A DNA stretch of 64,000 nt. Source: Ganoderma boninense (lineage: Eukaryota; Basidiomycota; Agaricomycetes; Polyporales; Polyporaceae). The notes beneath the pieces were generated by a model that searched no databases, was not told the DNA's origin, and worked only from the letters and a program-made list of their open reading frames with translations. The position numbers were made by a program, and so were the translations under genes. The stretch spans positions 3,486,616 to 3,550,615 of the forward strand of contig CM035308.1 of NCBI GenBank assembly GCA_002900995.3. Direction: 5' to 3'. Numbering within the stretch: position 1 is the stretch's first letter; every line of letters begins with the position of its first letter. Below are positions 46,927 through 59,008 of the stretch, one piece after another.

Positions 46927-48930
46927 ATGGAGTCCAATGCAGCGCACCTTATTTTCCATTCCGAAGTCATTTGCGCCACAATTCTCGATCTACCCGTCGA
47001 CATCCTGTTCCTCGTCTTCTGGTGCCACCTTCATGGTCTAGATATCGCAAGATGCATTCGGGCGAGTGCTCTCATTCCTGTGTTTGCTTATCTTTAAATA
47101 ATACACTCATCCTTGGTCAGGTCTGTCGTAGCTTTGCAGATCTCATCTCTTCCGACGTCTCCTTGCAGTACAGAATCGAGCTCGCCAAGAACGGCATGGT
47201 CGACGGTCCTTCAGGCACGCTGCCTGTATGCGAGCGACTACAACGCCTTCGACAGTACGCCTCCAACTTTCGAAATGGAATTTTCGACCACGAAGACATG
47301 ACTGCGCATCCCGATTATCTCCATCAATTTCTTAGTATTCAACGGGACAGCGCCTGGAGGGTCAATGTGCACGCCACACCGGTTTCCCACTTTCACAGGG
47401 AGCGTTCTGTTCTTTCAGTGTTAATGGATGGGTCTATCCAAGCCGGGATCCATCAAGGCGCTCGATTGTTGGGATTCCCAGGGGCCAAGCTCGATCCACG
47501 ACCGACTGGGTCATCGATCGCATTCAAGATCTCTTCGTCACTGTCGAGTGTATCACGCCGGTCGACCCGTACGAGAGGTGTGTCTTATTCATACATAATT
47601 GGCATTTCATCTAAGTCTTGAACTCTTCTACGCTCTGCTGCATACCCATGCTGAGAAACTACGCAATACGTCACCCAGGTTTTTCGAGGTCCACTTTCGT
47701 ACGTGGTGCGGAACACAGGAAGATCACCCGGACGCAGCACTGCCTTGTATCCAACTCCATCCTCTGCCTGATGTGTTTCCCGAGTTCGAACAACGGATCC
47801 ATGTTTATTCACCAACTATAATGGGATGCCACGTCCTATGGGAAGTCCACACCTACGAAGGTGTGGGTTGGAACCAATCAATTTACGTCTGGAACTGGAG
47901 GACTGCTCAAATGCCAGTGGTGCGCATCGCTTACTTCTCTGCGTAGTATCGTTGGTATTGAATTCTTGCTGTTTACGTTCGTAGAAAATAGACCTAGGGG
48001 ATACAAATCAGGTCTTCGTGGCATTGGATGACACTTTTATCCTCGTTCTATCCGCTACCAATGCCCCCAGACCATTCTTCACCATTTACAGCATCGACCC
48101 CTCGGCCTCCGGAAAGCCTCTCTGTTTCCTAGAGCTCCCGTCTCTGGCCTTGAGTCGGGTAGAGTGCATAAAGCGGTGTAGTTTGCGCACAAGCCGACAC
48201 CAGCTGATACCCGAAGGCCACTTCCAAGTCGACCCGTCGATGTCAATGGTGTCCCTCGCACACTCCATCGGCAGTAGACGGCAACAGACGAGCCCATATC
48301 GCATCTTCCAGCTACTCATCCCATACGCGACGCTCTTCGCCCAGATCCGGCGAGTAGTCGACGCGAATCCGGAATTTCGCGCTCCCCGTGGGTTCGTGCC
48401 GTGGCAAGACTGGGGGTCACACGCGTGCCTGCGGCTCTCGGTGCCTGTGTATCCACGCCAAGACGACGTCATGGTCGACAGATATCTCTCCCTCGTCCCG
48501 TACGGCTCGCGGATGCCCATCGTCGTGTCCGACGGTCCAGGACGCACGCGCGCATCGGTCTATGTGTTTGACATCAACCCCCGAATCGCCCGACACGCGC
48601 GACTCACTCTTGCCGCTCAATCCGACTCGGGAGCAGGGACGACGAGGTCAGCGATCGTGGATGACGTCGAGGCAGAGTTGCCGGGCATCGTCGACCCGGA
48701 GCACAACAGGATCCCGTTCGTCGTGTACCGTTTTGAGCTCCCGCCGGAACGGCCCAACTGGCCCATGGACATGATACACGCGGTGCGCATGGGCATGACG
48801 GGATTCACGGTTACAGTGAGTTCTCAGCGTGGCTATGATTTTGCCTCCATGCAGTATTTTGTTCGCTAACCGCTGATCGCAGTTTGGGACATCCGGACCC
48901 GAGTTGAGTGATGAAAGTTGGATGGTTTGA
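46927..48930 (+). pseudogene. F-box protein FB4, one frameshift
   Basis: Exons 46927-47061, 47121-47577, 47679-47919, 47985-48815, 48883-48930. F-box DLPVDILFLVFW, HGLDIARCIR-VCRSFADLI; then LQYRIELAKNGMVDGPSG, VWNWRTAQMPV, LDDTFILVLSATN, DPSMSMVSLAHSI, FVPWQDWGSHACLRLSVP, GSRMPIVV, VDDVEAELPGIVDPEH, MGMTGFTVT, ending ESWMV.  Exon 1 has the same 135-nt length as FB1 and ends in a GC donor (CGG|GCGAGT). Exon 2 is one base out of phase: at about 47452 GIHQGA should read as a residue followed by SRR as in the other copies. Apart from that base the gene is intact, so a sequence error would rescue it. Confidence 0.82.
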
Positions 48931-49368
48931 TCCTTCCGCATGGGTGTGCGCTTGTGGCGAAGGATTAGCAAGGAGCTTCTAGAGCGTCGTGACATGTGTA
49001 AGGAAAGAAGGCGAACCTCTCCGGATAGAAGCACACAGAAAAATGTACCGGTCACGATACGCTACTATCTGTAGGAATACCCGCCAACGTTCTGAGCCTG
49101 AGAACTGATTCAACTACGTATGGGCACGTACCTGGTGGTGATGGTCAGTAGCAGGCGGACGAACTGTGCCGTGCGAAGCTCCACGCCGACGACCGAGACT
49201 TCGCATGCCTCTGATCGCATTCCCCACCGGAAACGAGCTCGTACCTAGTAGAGGAAAGTTGCCGACTTTGCAGCCGAGCGCATGCTCCCACCTATGTTGG
49301 CATGTCCAATCACCTCAACGTTCGAAAATAAAAGTAGCTTCCGCAAGGATTACTGTAGGGTATAAGCA
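48931..49368. other. Convergent FB4/SDR2 3' region
   Basis: No gene seen. Confidence 0.5.
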
Positions 49369-50887
49369 TCACACTCTCAGGGCCGCGAGACCGGTCTCGC
49401 AGCTGTCTAAGCCGTCCTGGTGGGCCTTGACCTCGTCCCCGAGCCACTTCCAGAGTCTCTCGCCAATCTCGTCGTCGTACGCCTCCGGTCTGCACTTCCC
49501 GACACGCGCCCATGGAATGAAGAACTAAGGATCGTGCAGAGTCATGAGCGTCGTCAGTGGCCATGAACAGTTTTGTGGCACAGACACGTACCTCGCCGTT
49601 GTGCTTGAGCGCCTCGGGCATCGTCCCCGCGTACAACTGTGTAAGTGCGCCGTACGGCGCTGGGTATAGAGAGAGGTTCTGACGAGCGACATAGAGCGTG
49701 AGCGAGGGCTCACACATCTCTAAACAGCTTGCGTCGTCTCACCAGGACCTTCTTGCTGAAGGACGACATGTAACGCTGCAGATCTGTTCTAATGTTGCCT
49801 GGAGAGCGGTAGAGTCAGCTCACGATACAATGCACGTACGAATGCGGGTTTTACCTGGGTTGAGGGATACCGAGATGATGCCCTGGTCCCCATATCGCTT
49901 CGCACCTGGCGCGCCACAACCACGTTCCCCTAAAGCGCATACAAGAGCATACATTCAGTCCACCACACCCGCCATCACCAACAACCTCACGATAGGCGAC
50001 TCACGTGTTTGCTCTGGAAGTACAGCGCCTGCGGGTTCTGCTTCTTCCTCTCTGGGGTGTCCTTGAACGTGTCCCAGTGGAGCGTGTCGAAGTACGCGCC
50101 GCTCGACGACGTCGTGATGACGCGCGCGTGCTGGTCGGGCGACGACTTGACCCCCGCGAGGAGCGCGGGCATGAGCAGCTCCGTGAAGTAGTAGTGCCCG
50201 ACGACGTTCGTCCCCCACTGCAGGTCGTAGCCGTCCTCCGTCAGCATGTCGATCGGCGGCCACATCACTCCGCTGGTGCATGGTGCAAGGCGGCCCCAGC
50301 AGGATCAGATCAGCGAGACGACGCCACTGGTACGAACGGGTGGGAGGAGGCTCACGCGTTGTTGAACAGGATGTGGAGCTCCTGCTCCTTGCCCAGGAAC
50401 TCGTCGCGGACTTCTTGACCGAAGAGAGGCTGCCGAGGTCCAGCTCGAGGAAGATCGCCTCCTTCCCGGTCGCCTCCTTGAGGGACGCGATGGCCTTCTC
50501 GGCCTTCTCCTTGCTGCGCGCGGCGAGGTACACATTCGCGTTATGCTGCAGCAGCGCCTGTACAGTGTATGAGGTAGAGCGGTTGTTGAGCGCGGTTCTG
50601 CGAGCAGAGGCGGCGGCGGCGGCGGCGGCGGCGTGAAAGCGCTCTCACGCACCTTGACAGTCTCGTAACCAATGCCCACATTGCCGCCTACACGAGGCGC
50701 GAGTTCAGCGCTCAGCATGCTGCATGGAGGACGTGGGCGTCAGGATGCGGACAGGAACTCGCGCACCGGTTACGATGACGACGCGTCCACCGAGGTCGGG
50801 GATGTCGTCGACGCTGAACTTCGACTTTGGCGGGAAGCTCTGTTGAAGGGCGGGCCACACGGTGTGCTTCAACGTGGCGGGACCCAT
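49369..50887 (-). pseudogene. Short-chain dehydrogenase, copy SDR2, two frameshifts
   Basis: Start MGPATLKHTVWPALQQS, core DDIPDLGGRVVIVTG then [74 protein letters not shown] (Tyr-x3-Lys), TMPEALKHNGE, FIPWARVGK; end at 49369. Two one-base losses break the frame: near 50413 (SVKK must continue as [19 protein letters not shown] in the next frame) and near 49903 (VARQV must continue as AKRYGDQG). Both remove one G from a GG pair as judged by the paralogues. The intron after the glycine motif contains a GGC trinucleotide run. Confidence 0.83.
50609..50633. repeat. GGC microsatellite
   Basis: About eight GGC units in the second intron of SDR2. Confidence 0.9.
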
Positions 50888-51723
50888 CACGATCGGAAAG
50901 AAGAACGCGTCGGAGATGCCAGATGGAGCCGGAGAGTAGGGGAGGGGGGACTCGGAAGGGAGCACAAAGCCAAGGCGTGAACGAGCTCGTAGAGTGTCGC
51001 GACGCCCACTACTTATACTACGCTACTGGGTTCCCGAACAGAACCATGTGCGCCCAGCCGCAGGAGATGCGTGGCACCGATGCCACCGAAATAGTAAGAT
51101 CCTCCCATAGTTCAGGGCACTAACCCATTTCGTGTTTGAGAACGCAACGTCGTCCTGGGAGAAAACGACGGAGGATTTGCGCCGTGGATCAGTGCGCCAG
51201 ACAGATAGGAGGTAAGTTCTCGTCAGGGAAGATGACGTTGTGCACCTATTCTGGGGCTGGACCGCAAGACCGAGCCTGCAAGCGGAAGGTGAGCGGTCGG
51301 GTGCGCAGGTGCCTCGACGTCACATTCCGACCGGCATTTAGCCAATCACCAGAAAAACACGAGCAACGGGCATTGGCGTTGCCTAAGTCAACATCGATGA
51401 CAAAAAGTAGGTTCATAAAGATTGCACTGTGTTGCGCAGAGTCAAACCGCACCTCATTGAGCTGCCTCCGGCATCGTGTCTATAATCGGGGTGACTGATG
51501 TAGTGATGAGGTAGTAGGGAGACGCTGAGAGATGGCGCTGTCTTCGGCGGGATAGACGCGCGTCCATGATTGGTTCTCGGACACCTCGGAGTGTCTCCCC
51601 GTTGGTTCGAGTCCCGATCGACGCGGAATGAGATTGGTATCCGAGAGAAATAGTTGGGAGGCTGTTCCGCTCAGCCCTCGAAGAGATCTTGACGCATATA
51701 TGTGAACTAAGAGACATTACAAT
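50888..51723. other. Intergenic, no gene seen
   Basis: Contains GGTTCGAGTCC at 51606-51616, a perfect tRNA B-box-like string, but no tRNA can be folded around it. Confidence 0.5.
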
Positions 51724-52935
51724 CTATTGTAGAAGATGAATGACATAGAAACGTATGAGCCACGTTGAAACCACGAACGCACCTGTTAGGATGCCTCTCG
51801 CCACCCGTTCCGACAGCCCGCCTTCCAGCCACTCCGCCGCGGGATCCGTCCACCCCGTCGCCCACCACTGGAAGCTCGGGACCTTGTTCGTGCACTCGAT
51901 GAACTGTGCGTGCGATGTGGCGAGGAGCAGCGGCAACCTATGAGCATTCTGAGACGATGATGATGACCAGCTAGCACGCACCCTGTTGTAGACCTCCCAC
52001 CGGATCGCCCGCCACTTGTCGAAGTTTTTGCTGGCTTTCCCGACTCTGATGACGTCGTTGAGCGCGGAGAAAGCGTCTGGAGGTAGTCGTTGCTCCAGTC
52101 GTACGTCCACACATCGCGCCCGTGGCTCGTCCGCGCAAGCCCCTCGATCTCCTGCCCGTACTTCTCTGAGCCACACGCGGGGAGAGTTGCCGCTTGCGCA
52201 AGCACTGCGCGCAGCCTGTCTACTGCTGGAGGCGCGGGAAGGGGCTCTGGAGGGCGCGGGGGGTAGGTCCTTGCGCACTTGAGAGAGAGCATGAGTCCGT
52301 TGACCCCATACCAGGTCGCAGACCGTCGCGAATGGTTGCACTTGTGCCAGCGGTCGAGGGCCTTGTTGAAGACGGTCCACTGCCACGGGGCGAGCTGGTC
52401 TCTGAGGTCGTTCATCTCCTTCTCGAAGTCGAATGGCTGGTATTCTTCTGGCGGAGGGTTGTGCTTCTTTGTTTTGCTGGCTTGGCTTCGTATGCTGCAT
52501 ATATGCGTTCGATTCGGGACGCAGAAAAGACTGAAGGTGAGACTCACTGTGCTCGCAACCCAACCGGCCCGCCATGCAGCTCCCATGCCCTCCGCTCCAC
52601 CTCGCGCTCGTTGTAGACGCGCGCCCAGGCGCGTTTCTCGTTGGTGTCCACCCTGCAGATCACCCTTCGTAGGTGTTCGTGATGCGCATATATGTATGCT
52701 CATGGCAGCGACTCACAGATCCCTCTGAAAAGCGAGACCTCGAAGGTGCCTGGGTTGCAGCTGGTATCGCTCCAGAGCCTTCCCTTTCGTGACCTACGTG
52801 GACGACGCTCTTACCTTGGCATCTGGCTCCATCTCAGACGGCGGCCATTCTGGGCTCGCGGTCCTGCGGTTGCGACCACCGCTGCCAGTCGGGGCGCGCG
52901 AGCGTTTTTTTGGCCGGAGTCGCGTCTTTGGGCAT
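51724..52935 (-). pseudogene. Fam-A copy A6, frameshifted
   Basis: Start MPKDATPAKKTLARPDW shares the MPK start of A5. Then LERYQLQPRHLRGLAFQRDL (compare LHEYRLKPPQDLDGLAF), RVYNEREVERRAWELHGGPV, LAPWQWTVFNKALDRWHKC, RLRAVLAQAATLP, WTYDWSNDYL, and, one base out of frame, DAFSALNDVIRVGKASKNFD with WEVYNR; last exon WWATGWTDPAAEWLEGGL. One frame change lies in exon 1 (between MAAV and SEMEPDAK near 52830) and one at about 52080. Introns sit at the same places as in A3 and A5. Family function unknown. Confidence 0.68.
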
Positions 52936-53229
52936 ATGCGACGGGTCGTCGAGATCCCAGCTGCAGTGGGAAAATGAAGACGGAAGAATATTTGCCCCGC
53001 TATCCAAGTGAGGGGGCATGGTCCTAGGCCGAGAGCGGTGGTGCGGCAGATGTAGGCTGGGATGAAGAAGAGTCCGCGCAAGAGCGCCCAGTACCGTGCG
53101 CCGCCGGCATTGTCCGAGGACAAATCCCTACAAACCTGGCGCTTTGATGTCAAACCAGTCTCAACCACCTTGCCCGTTGACTGGACTCCCTGCTCATTCT
53201 ATCAGGGCGCTCCATACGTACACGCACGG
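52936..53229. other. Intergenic, no gene seen
   Basis: Short interval between A6 and the FB5 remnant. Confidence 0.4.
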
Positions 53230-53708
53230 AAAATGCGTCTGCAGCAGCTCCCCCACAGCAGCCCCTGCCCCTCCGGCTCCCGCGTGCCCGTGGTAGCATT
53301 CCGGCGGTGGTCCAAGAGCAAGATCTACTCGTTCTTCGCATTCGACATGAGCTCTCTCGCCGCGCGCCACGCACTGAGGGAGCTCTGCCGAGCGATGTGA
53401 CACGACTTGGATGAGCTGCAACCGGAGCGCAGGGCGATCGTCGAGGATGTCAAGGCGGAACTTCCCCAGCGTCGTCGACCTGGATTTCTCGGCAACCCCG
53501 CATGAGGTACATCGATTCGAGGTTCCGTCCTGGACCTCGGCCAGGGGACGATACGGGCTGTGGAGATGAGCGTGCCGGGGTTCACGGTCAAGGTGAGCGT
53601 AGCTTACTCATTCCGAAACGCATGTCTGCGAGTTTTGGAAAGCTGATAGTCTTTGTACAGTTCTACGGTGTCAGCTTTGAGGAGTTGTTGCAGACATGGA
53701 CGGTCTGA
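53230..53708 (+). pseudogene. F-box protein remnant FB5 (3' part only)
   Basis: Only the C-terminal region of the F-box family is present: PSGSRVPVVAFRRWSKSKIY, FDMSSLAARHAL, a TGA at 53398-53400, then AIVEDVKAELPQ, VEMSVPGFTVK in changing frames, and a complete 16-codon last exon (53661-53708) ending QTWTV. The F-box and the middle region are missing. Confidence 0.7.
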
Positions 53709-53931
53709 CATAGACCGGGAGCTGAGTACAGAGTCCCGATCTTCGCCGCGCTGTCGACAGTCTGAATCATTAATATCAGAACAGTTGTCGGTAGTCCTCT
53801 GATTACCATGGGACATCTTGTGTGTAACAAGTGTATCGCGTGTGAGTGCTGCGAAACAGCGATGGGGACAGGAACATGAGATGGTAAGAAATAATACACA
53901 TGCAATGCTTGCCTTCCGTTCGTGCTTAGGA

Positions 53932-55870
53932 TCAGACCGTCCACGTCTCATCTGTCACCCCCAGCCTGCCACCGTCGTCCGACTGCCCACAACCCTCAAT
54001 CAATACTTCATCCAGTCGACATGGGAGCACGTAGCGAACAACGCACCGTAACCGTGAAGCCGGTCATGCTCATCCGCACCGCGCGTATCGCGGCACCCCA
54101 CGGGGAATGCGTGATCCTGAAGCGATACACGACATACGGGATCGCCGCGCAGTCCGGGTCGAACACGCCCGGCAGCGCCGCCTCGACATCCCCGACGATC
54201 GCAGTCGCCTCCGAGTCGCCGCGCAGACTGCGCGCGTGACGCGCCACGCACGGGTTGATGTCGATCACGTACACCACCGGGGAGGCGCCGTAGAACGCGA
54301 CCACGGGCATGCGGGAGCCCCACGGGAACAAGGAGGTGCTGTCGATCCATCCGGGGTGCGCGGGGGGCACGCGCAGCCGCAGGCACTTGAGTGCGCCCCA
54401 GTCTTCCCATGGAACCGGGGCGGGGGGACTGCCCGAAGACCCGTGCGTGTCGACGGTATGAGCTGCGATGGAGGCCTGTGCGAGGAGCGCAGAGAACGGG
54501 ATGAGGAGGTGCGAGGCATACTCTTCGTTCTGGCCTAGGATGTTGTGCGTGAGGACGACCATGGCGTGCGCCGGGTCAGGGCAGAAGTGCGCTTCTGGGT
54601 CTGGGGGGTGTCGGCTGCTGATCAGCTGGTACGACAGTGCCATCTCCCCGCGGCCGAGATGGAGATCTGGGAGCTGTAGGGTGACGAGAGGGCGAGTTGG
54701 AGCGGACGGGGCGAGCCTGTATATGTCCATTTGCTGCGACGGTAGCCGCTCCGAGGATCTGGGCAGAACGAAGAAGTGGTGTTCGTCTAAGATCACCATG
54801 TCCGTTTCCTCAGTCCCGACATCGATTCTCTGCACAACGTCATGTAAGGATGTCAAATGGAAAACATACATAACGAGCAGTACGCACCGATACGAACTGT
54901 CCAGCCTTCCAGTTGAATGCTTCGATTGAGTAATGCCAAATTTGGCGGTGTCTGGTAGCCACCTTCCAGACGACATAGCAGCCCACGATGCTTAAGGATA
55001 GAATGGTGAACCCCTCGAAATCATTATTACAGGGTTGAGGAGACCCTTGGACGCAAGGGAGTGATGCATCTGGGTGATCTGCCCGAACCATCTCCGAGCG
55101 GCTCAACGAACAGAAACGGATCTCGAAGCACCTAGTATTATTATGTAAACCAAAGTACTCGCCGCTGGCGCACACCGGTATGTATAAAAGGGCACATACT
55201 TGGATGGCTGCGCATTCATGTCGGTGTAGACTTTCTCAACTGTGACAAGAAGATCTTGCGCACGATCTACTGCCCAGTTGTTTCATCCGTCGAGTATGGT
55301 CCCGGGGAGTCCCAATAGGCATCAACCAGCGGCGAGACGGTACGCCGGCTTGCGAAGAGCCACGAGTGAAGATTGAGAGGACCATTTTCGATGACTCTCG
55401 GAACATGGTCGTTGCGGAGATGTTGGGGGGTCTCAGAGAGCTCCACTCGAGATTGAGAAACTGGCGAGCGAATTCGGGATGCGAATCGAGTGTTTCATGG
55501 TCGAGAGTGCCGCTGCAAAGATTGGCGGAATACTGGTGGATGCGCTGCAGTCGCTTGGCCACAGGCAGTGTGCCGGACGGACCGTCGACCATGCCGTTCC
55601 GCGCGAGCTCGATCCGGTACTGCAGGAATAGCTCGCAACGGACGAGGTCCGCGAAGTACCGACACACCTGATCGCGGTTCAGCAGCGAATTCCAATCGTT
55701 CTATTCAATGTTAATATCGCCGAACTTCGAGAACTCACCCCGATGCATCTTGCGATATCTTGAGTATCAAGGAACGATAACGTGTGGACGAGGAGCTCGG
55801 AGGCTAGGTCACGGATCCCCACAGGACGTGACTTCAAGCTGGGATTTAAGTGCGTCGGATCTGAGCCCAT
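53932..55870 (-). pseudogene. F-box protein FB6, one frameshift
   Basis: Exons 55739-55870, 55200-55667, 54888-55131, 54047-54829, 53932-53994. F-box DLASELLVHTLSFLDTQDIA, then VCRYFADLVRCELFLQYRIE, LARNGMVDGPSGTL, EAFNWKAGQFVS, VILDEHHFFVLPRSSE, DPAHAMVVLTHNI, VPWEDWGALKCLRLRVPP, GSRMPVVAF, VGDVEAALPGVFDPDC, VRMSMTGFTVT, and ETWTV. The 783-nt large exon is open throughout. Exon 2 is out of phase: near 55275 the frame changes between HTRRMK and NWAVDRAQDLLVTVEK. Repairing one base would make the gene complete, so it may be functional if the base call is wrong. Confidence 0.82.
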
Positions 55871-56335
55871 CTTGTTGGTGTAGGACCGCAAGCCACCGAA
55901 TGGGACGAGAGCCGACGTCGTCGATGGTAAAGCAGAAGGTGCGCTGCGCACGGAGGAAGACGGAGGAACTGCGCACGGGCGGCTCTGTCGGACATAGGCG
56001 CCTTAGCTGGCACAGCCTCAGGATGGTCCTTAACCATCATCTTCAACATTCTTCTTGCCGTCATCGCACCCACAGAATGGGCTCAGATCCTCCACAGTAG
56101 GCTCGAATATTTCAGAAGTGTCATGTGAAACTTGTGCCAGAGATCGAGAGGACCTTATTGAAGACGGTCCACTGCCATGTTGAACGCCGTCTAATTGTCA
56201 CATTAATTAGCAGGGATTCTTTCTCGTCAAGCAACAAGCGATGCTTTAACCGTAACTTAAGACAGGTACATATGATGATAATATAACATATACATGCAAC
56301 GCTCGCATCGAGTGTGTGGCCACTGGCGGCCAGCA

Positions 56336-58361
56336 TCACACCGTCCATGTCTCCTCCACCTCCCCCGGCCTCCCACCGCCATCTGCCTGCAGACAACACC
56401 TCACAGTCAATCCTCGTATTCCATCAACGGGAAGAGAACACGCCGCGAAGAAACAGAAGCTCACCAAAATCGTGAAGCCGGTCATGCTCATGCGCACCAC
56501 CCGCATCGCGGCGCCCCCCAGCAATTCGGCACCGCGAAGCGATACACCACGTACGGGATCGCCGCGCAGCCACAGGTCGAAGACGCCCGGCAGCGCCGCC
56601 TCAACGTCCTCGACGATCGCTATCGCTGTCCTTTTCGCCTCCGAGTCCGATTCCGAGTCCGAGCTCGAGCTCAACTTGAAGGCGTCGCGCAGAGTGCGCG
56701 CGTGCCGCGCGGCGAACGGGTTGAGGTCGATGACGTACACCGCGGGGGAGGAGCCGTGGAACGCGACGACAGGCATGCGCGAGCCCCAGGGGATCAGGGA
56801 GGTGTGGTTCACCCACTCGGGGTGCGCGGGGCGCACGCGCAGCCGCAGGCATCCGCGTGCGCCCCAGGCCTGCCAAGGAACTGGGGCAGGGAGCGCATGT
56901 GAGGCTGAGATTGAAGATGTAGGTGCGTCGCGGGCAGTGTCGGCCGCAAGCTTGGCCTGGGCGAGGAGCTTGGAGCACGGCATGAGGAGGTGGGAGACGT
57001 ACTCGCCGTCTTGGCTTCGGATGTACTGCGTGAGGACGATCATGGACTGCGAGAGGTCGGCGGTGAAGTGCGCTTCGGGGTCTGGGGGGTGTCGGCTGGT
57101 AATCAGTTGATATGATACCACACGCTCCCCGGGGTCAGCGGGAGGTCTGGAAGCTGGAGGGTGGCGAGAGGGTGGCTTGCGGCGGACGGGGAGAGGCTGT
57201 AGATGTGGATTTGCTGCGACGGTAACCATTCGGCGTTTTCGGGTAGAACGACCACGTGCGTATCGTCAAGCAGGACCATCTCGGCTCTCTGCATCCCAAG
57301 GTCGATTCTCTGGGAAATAGTATGTCAAGACGTCAGATGGACAAGGTAGGCAGCCCTGGCAGGAATAGCCAACAGCACGCACAGAGACGAACTGTCCAGC
57401 CTTCCAGTCGAACGCTTCGATTGAGCAGTTCTGAGCCTGGCCATGTATGGTGATTAGCTTCCAGACGGCGTATGGAGCCGCGATGCTCAAAGGAGAGGTT
57501 GTCGATCTGCAGCATATCGTCGTTGCCAGGCGCAGGGGAGACTTGCACGCAAGGGAGTGCTGCCGCTGGATGATCCGTCCGAACCGTCTCGGATCCGCTC
57601 AACGAACAGAAGCGAATCTCAAAGAGCCTAGTTGTTGCGCATACGTAAGTCATAGCGGATATATCTATGCAGAGAAGAGCACATACCTGAACATCTGCAC
57701 GTTCGTGTTAGCCTCCTCGACGGAGACGAGAAGATCCTGCGCACGGTCCATGGCCCAGCTTCTCATCCATCTGGTGTTGTCCCCGGGAGTCCCGACAGGC
57801 ATCAACCAGCGGCGGGACGGCACGCCTGGCTTGCGATGAACCACGCGTAAAGTTTGCTAGGAAGTATTCCGATGATTCCATGTCGCCGAAGATGGCGGAT
57901 GTGGAGATGCTGGGACGCGTCGAATAGTTCCACTGGAGATTGCGGAATCGACGGAGGTATTCGGGATGCGAATCGACGGCCTCATGGTCGAAAACACCGT
58001 TGGTAAAATTAGCGGAGTATCTTGCGGAGGCGTTGCAACCTCTCGGACATAGTGAGAGTGCTGGAAGCACAGTCGATCATGCCGTTCCGAGCCAGCTCGA
58101 TCTGGTACTGGAGGAAGACCTCGGACCGGATGAGGTCGGCAAAGTAGCGACAGACCTGATCCCGGGTTCAGCTCGTAATCTAGTTGCTCTAATAAGATCT
58201 TGAACCACGGGAACACTCACCCTGACGCATCTTGCGATATCTTGCGGGTCAAGGAACGAGAATGTGAGGACGACGAGCTCGACGGCCAAACCACTGATCC
58301 CTGGCGAACGACGTGACTTCAAGTTGAAGTGGGAAACGAAGTGCGTCGGACAGGGGCCCAT
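56336..58361 (-). pseudogene. F-box protein FB7, several frameshifts
   Basis: Exons 58221-58361, 57687-58155, 57383-57627, 56465-57309 and a last exon ending at 56336. Start MGPCPTHFVSHFNLKSRRSP, F-box GLAVELVVLTFSFLDPQDIA; VCRYFADLIRSEVFLQYQIE; AFDWKAGQFVS; VLLDDTHVVVLPENAEW; VPWQAWGARGCLRLRVRP; VEDVEAALPGVFD; VRMSMTGFTI; ending EETWTV. Frame changes near 58015, 57825, 57110 (PGSVWYHIN against PGERVVSYQL) and in the stretch after GVFD near 56560. FB6 is its closest relative in the window and lies immediately alongside on the same strand. Confidence 0.8.
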
Positions 58362-58689
58362 GCCGTGTGTCTAACAAAAAGTTAAACCAGGCCGTGAGTG
58401 AACTGAATGCGACCGGAGGTAATGAGAGAGAGAAAGAGAGAGTGATGGCACCGGGGCACTACCAGCTTTTGTTCCGTTCTCGGCAAGATCCGCGTTGGGG
58501 CGCCTATCCTCTACGAAGCTGCGGAAGTATCTCTTAATGCGGCGTTGATAAACCTCGTTGTAGGATCACCTATTCTGAGTGCAAAGCCACTTCCAGCACC
58601 TGAACCGTTACATAACTTCGACGTTCCTCTCTCTCACAGTCGTCTTCTTTTTCACTCCGTTCTTTCGCCCATTGTTTGCTTCGGAACAT

Positions 58690-59008
58690 GGGAACGAACA
58701 TGATGACACAAGTTGTGTCCGCAACGCCAATTATCTGGAAATCCATGACCTACCCACGAGTGTCCTCTGTCTGGTATTTTCCTCATTCACAGCATAAGAC
58801 ATCGTAAGATGCCTAAAGGTGAGCATCTCGATATTTTCTCAAGTAACCCTTCTAGTTTGCAACCAGGTCTGTCGCTGCTTTGCGGAACTTATCAGGTCAG
58901 ATCTCTATCTGCAGTATGAGATCGAACTCGCCCAGAACGGCATGGTTGACGGAGATCTCAGCACTCTTCCCATCTACGAGCGATCCGACATTTTTCGTAT
59001 ACAGCCAT
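58690..59008 (+). pseudogene. F-box protein remnant FB8 (5' part only)
   Basis: Reads LEIHDLPTSVLCLVFSSF, then TAA at 58795-58797 where other copies have the Gln of QDIARC, then DIVRCLK, an intron, VCRCFAELIRSDLYLQYEIE, LAQNGMVDGDLSTLP and stop. No in-frame ATG is evident. Homology ends at 59.0 kb; what follows up to 59.7 kb is not F-box sequence and shows no gene. Confidence 0.7.

Noticed and set aside
51606..51616. tRNA gene suggested by GGTTCGAGTCC (B-box)
   Set aside because: Flanking bases do not pair into a T-stem, and no matching acceptor strand or A-box lies 50-70 bp upstream.
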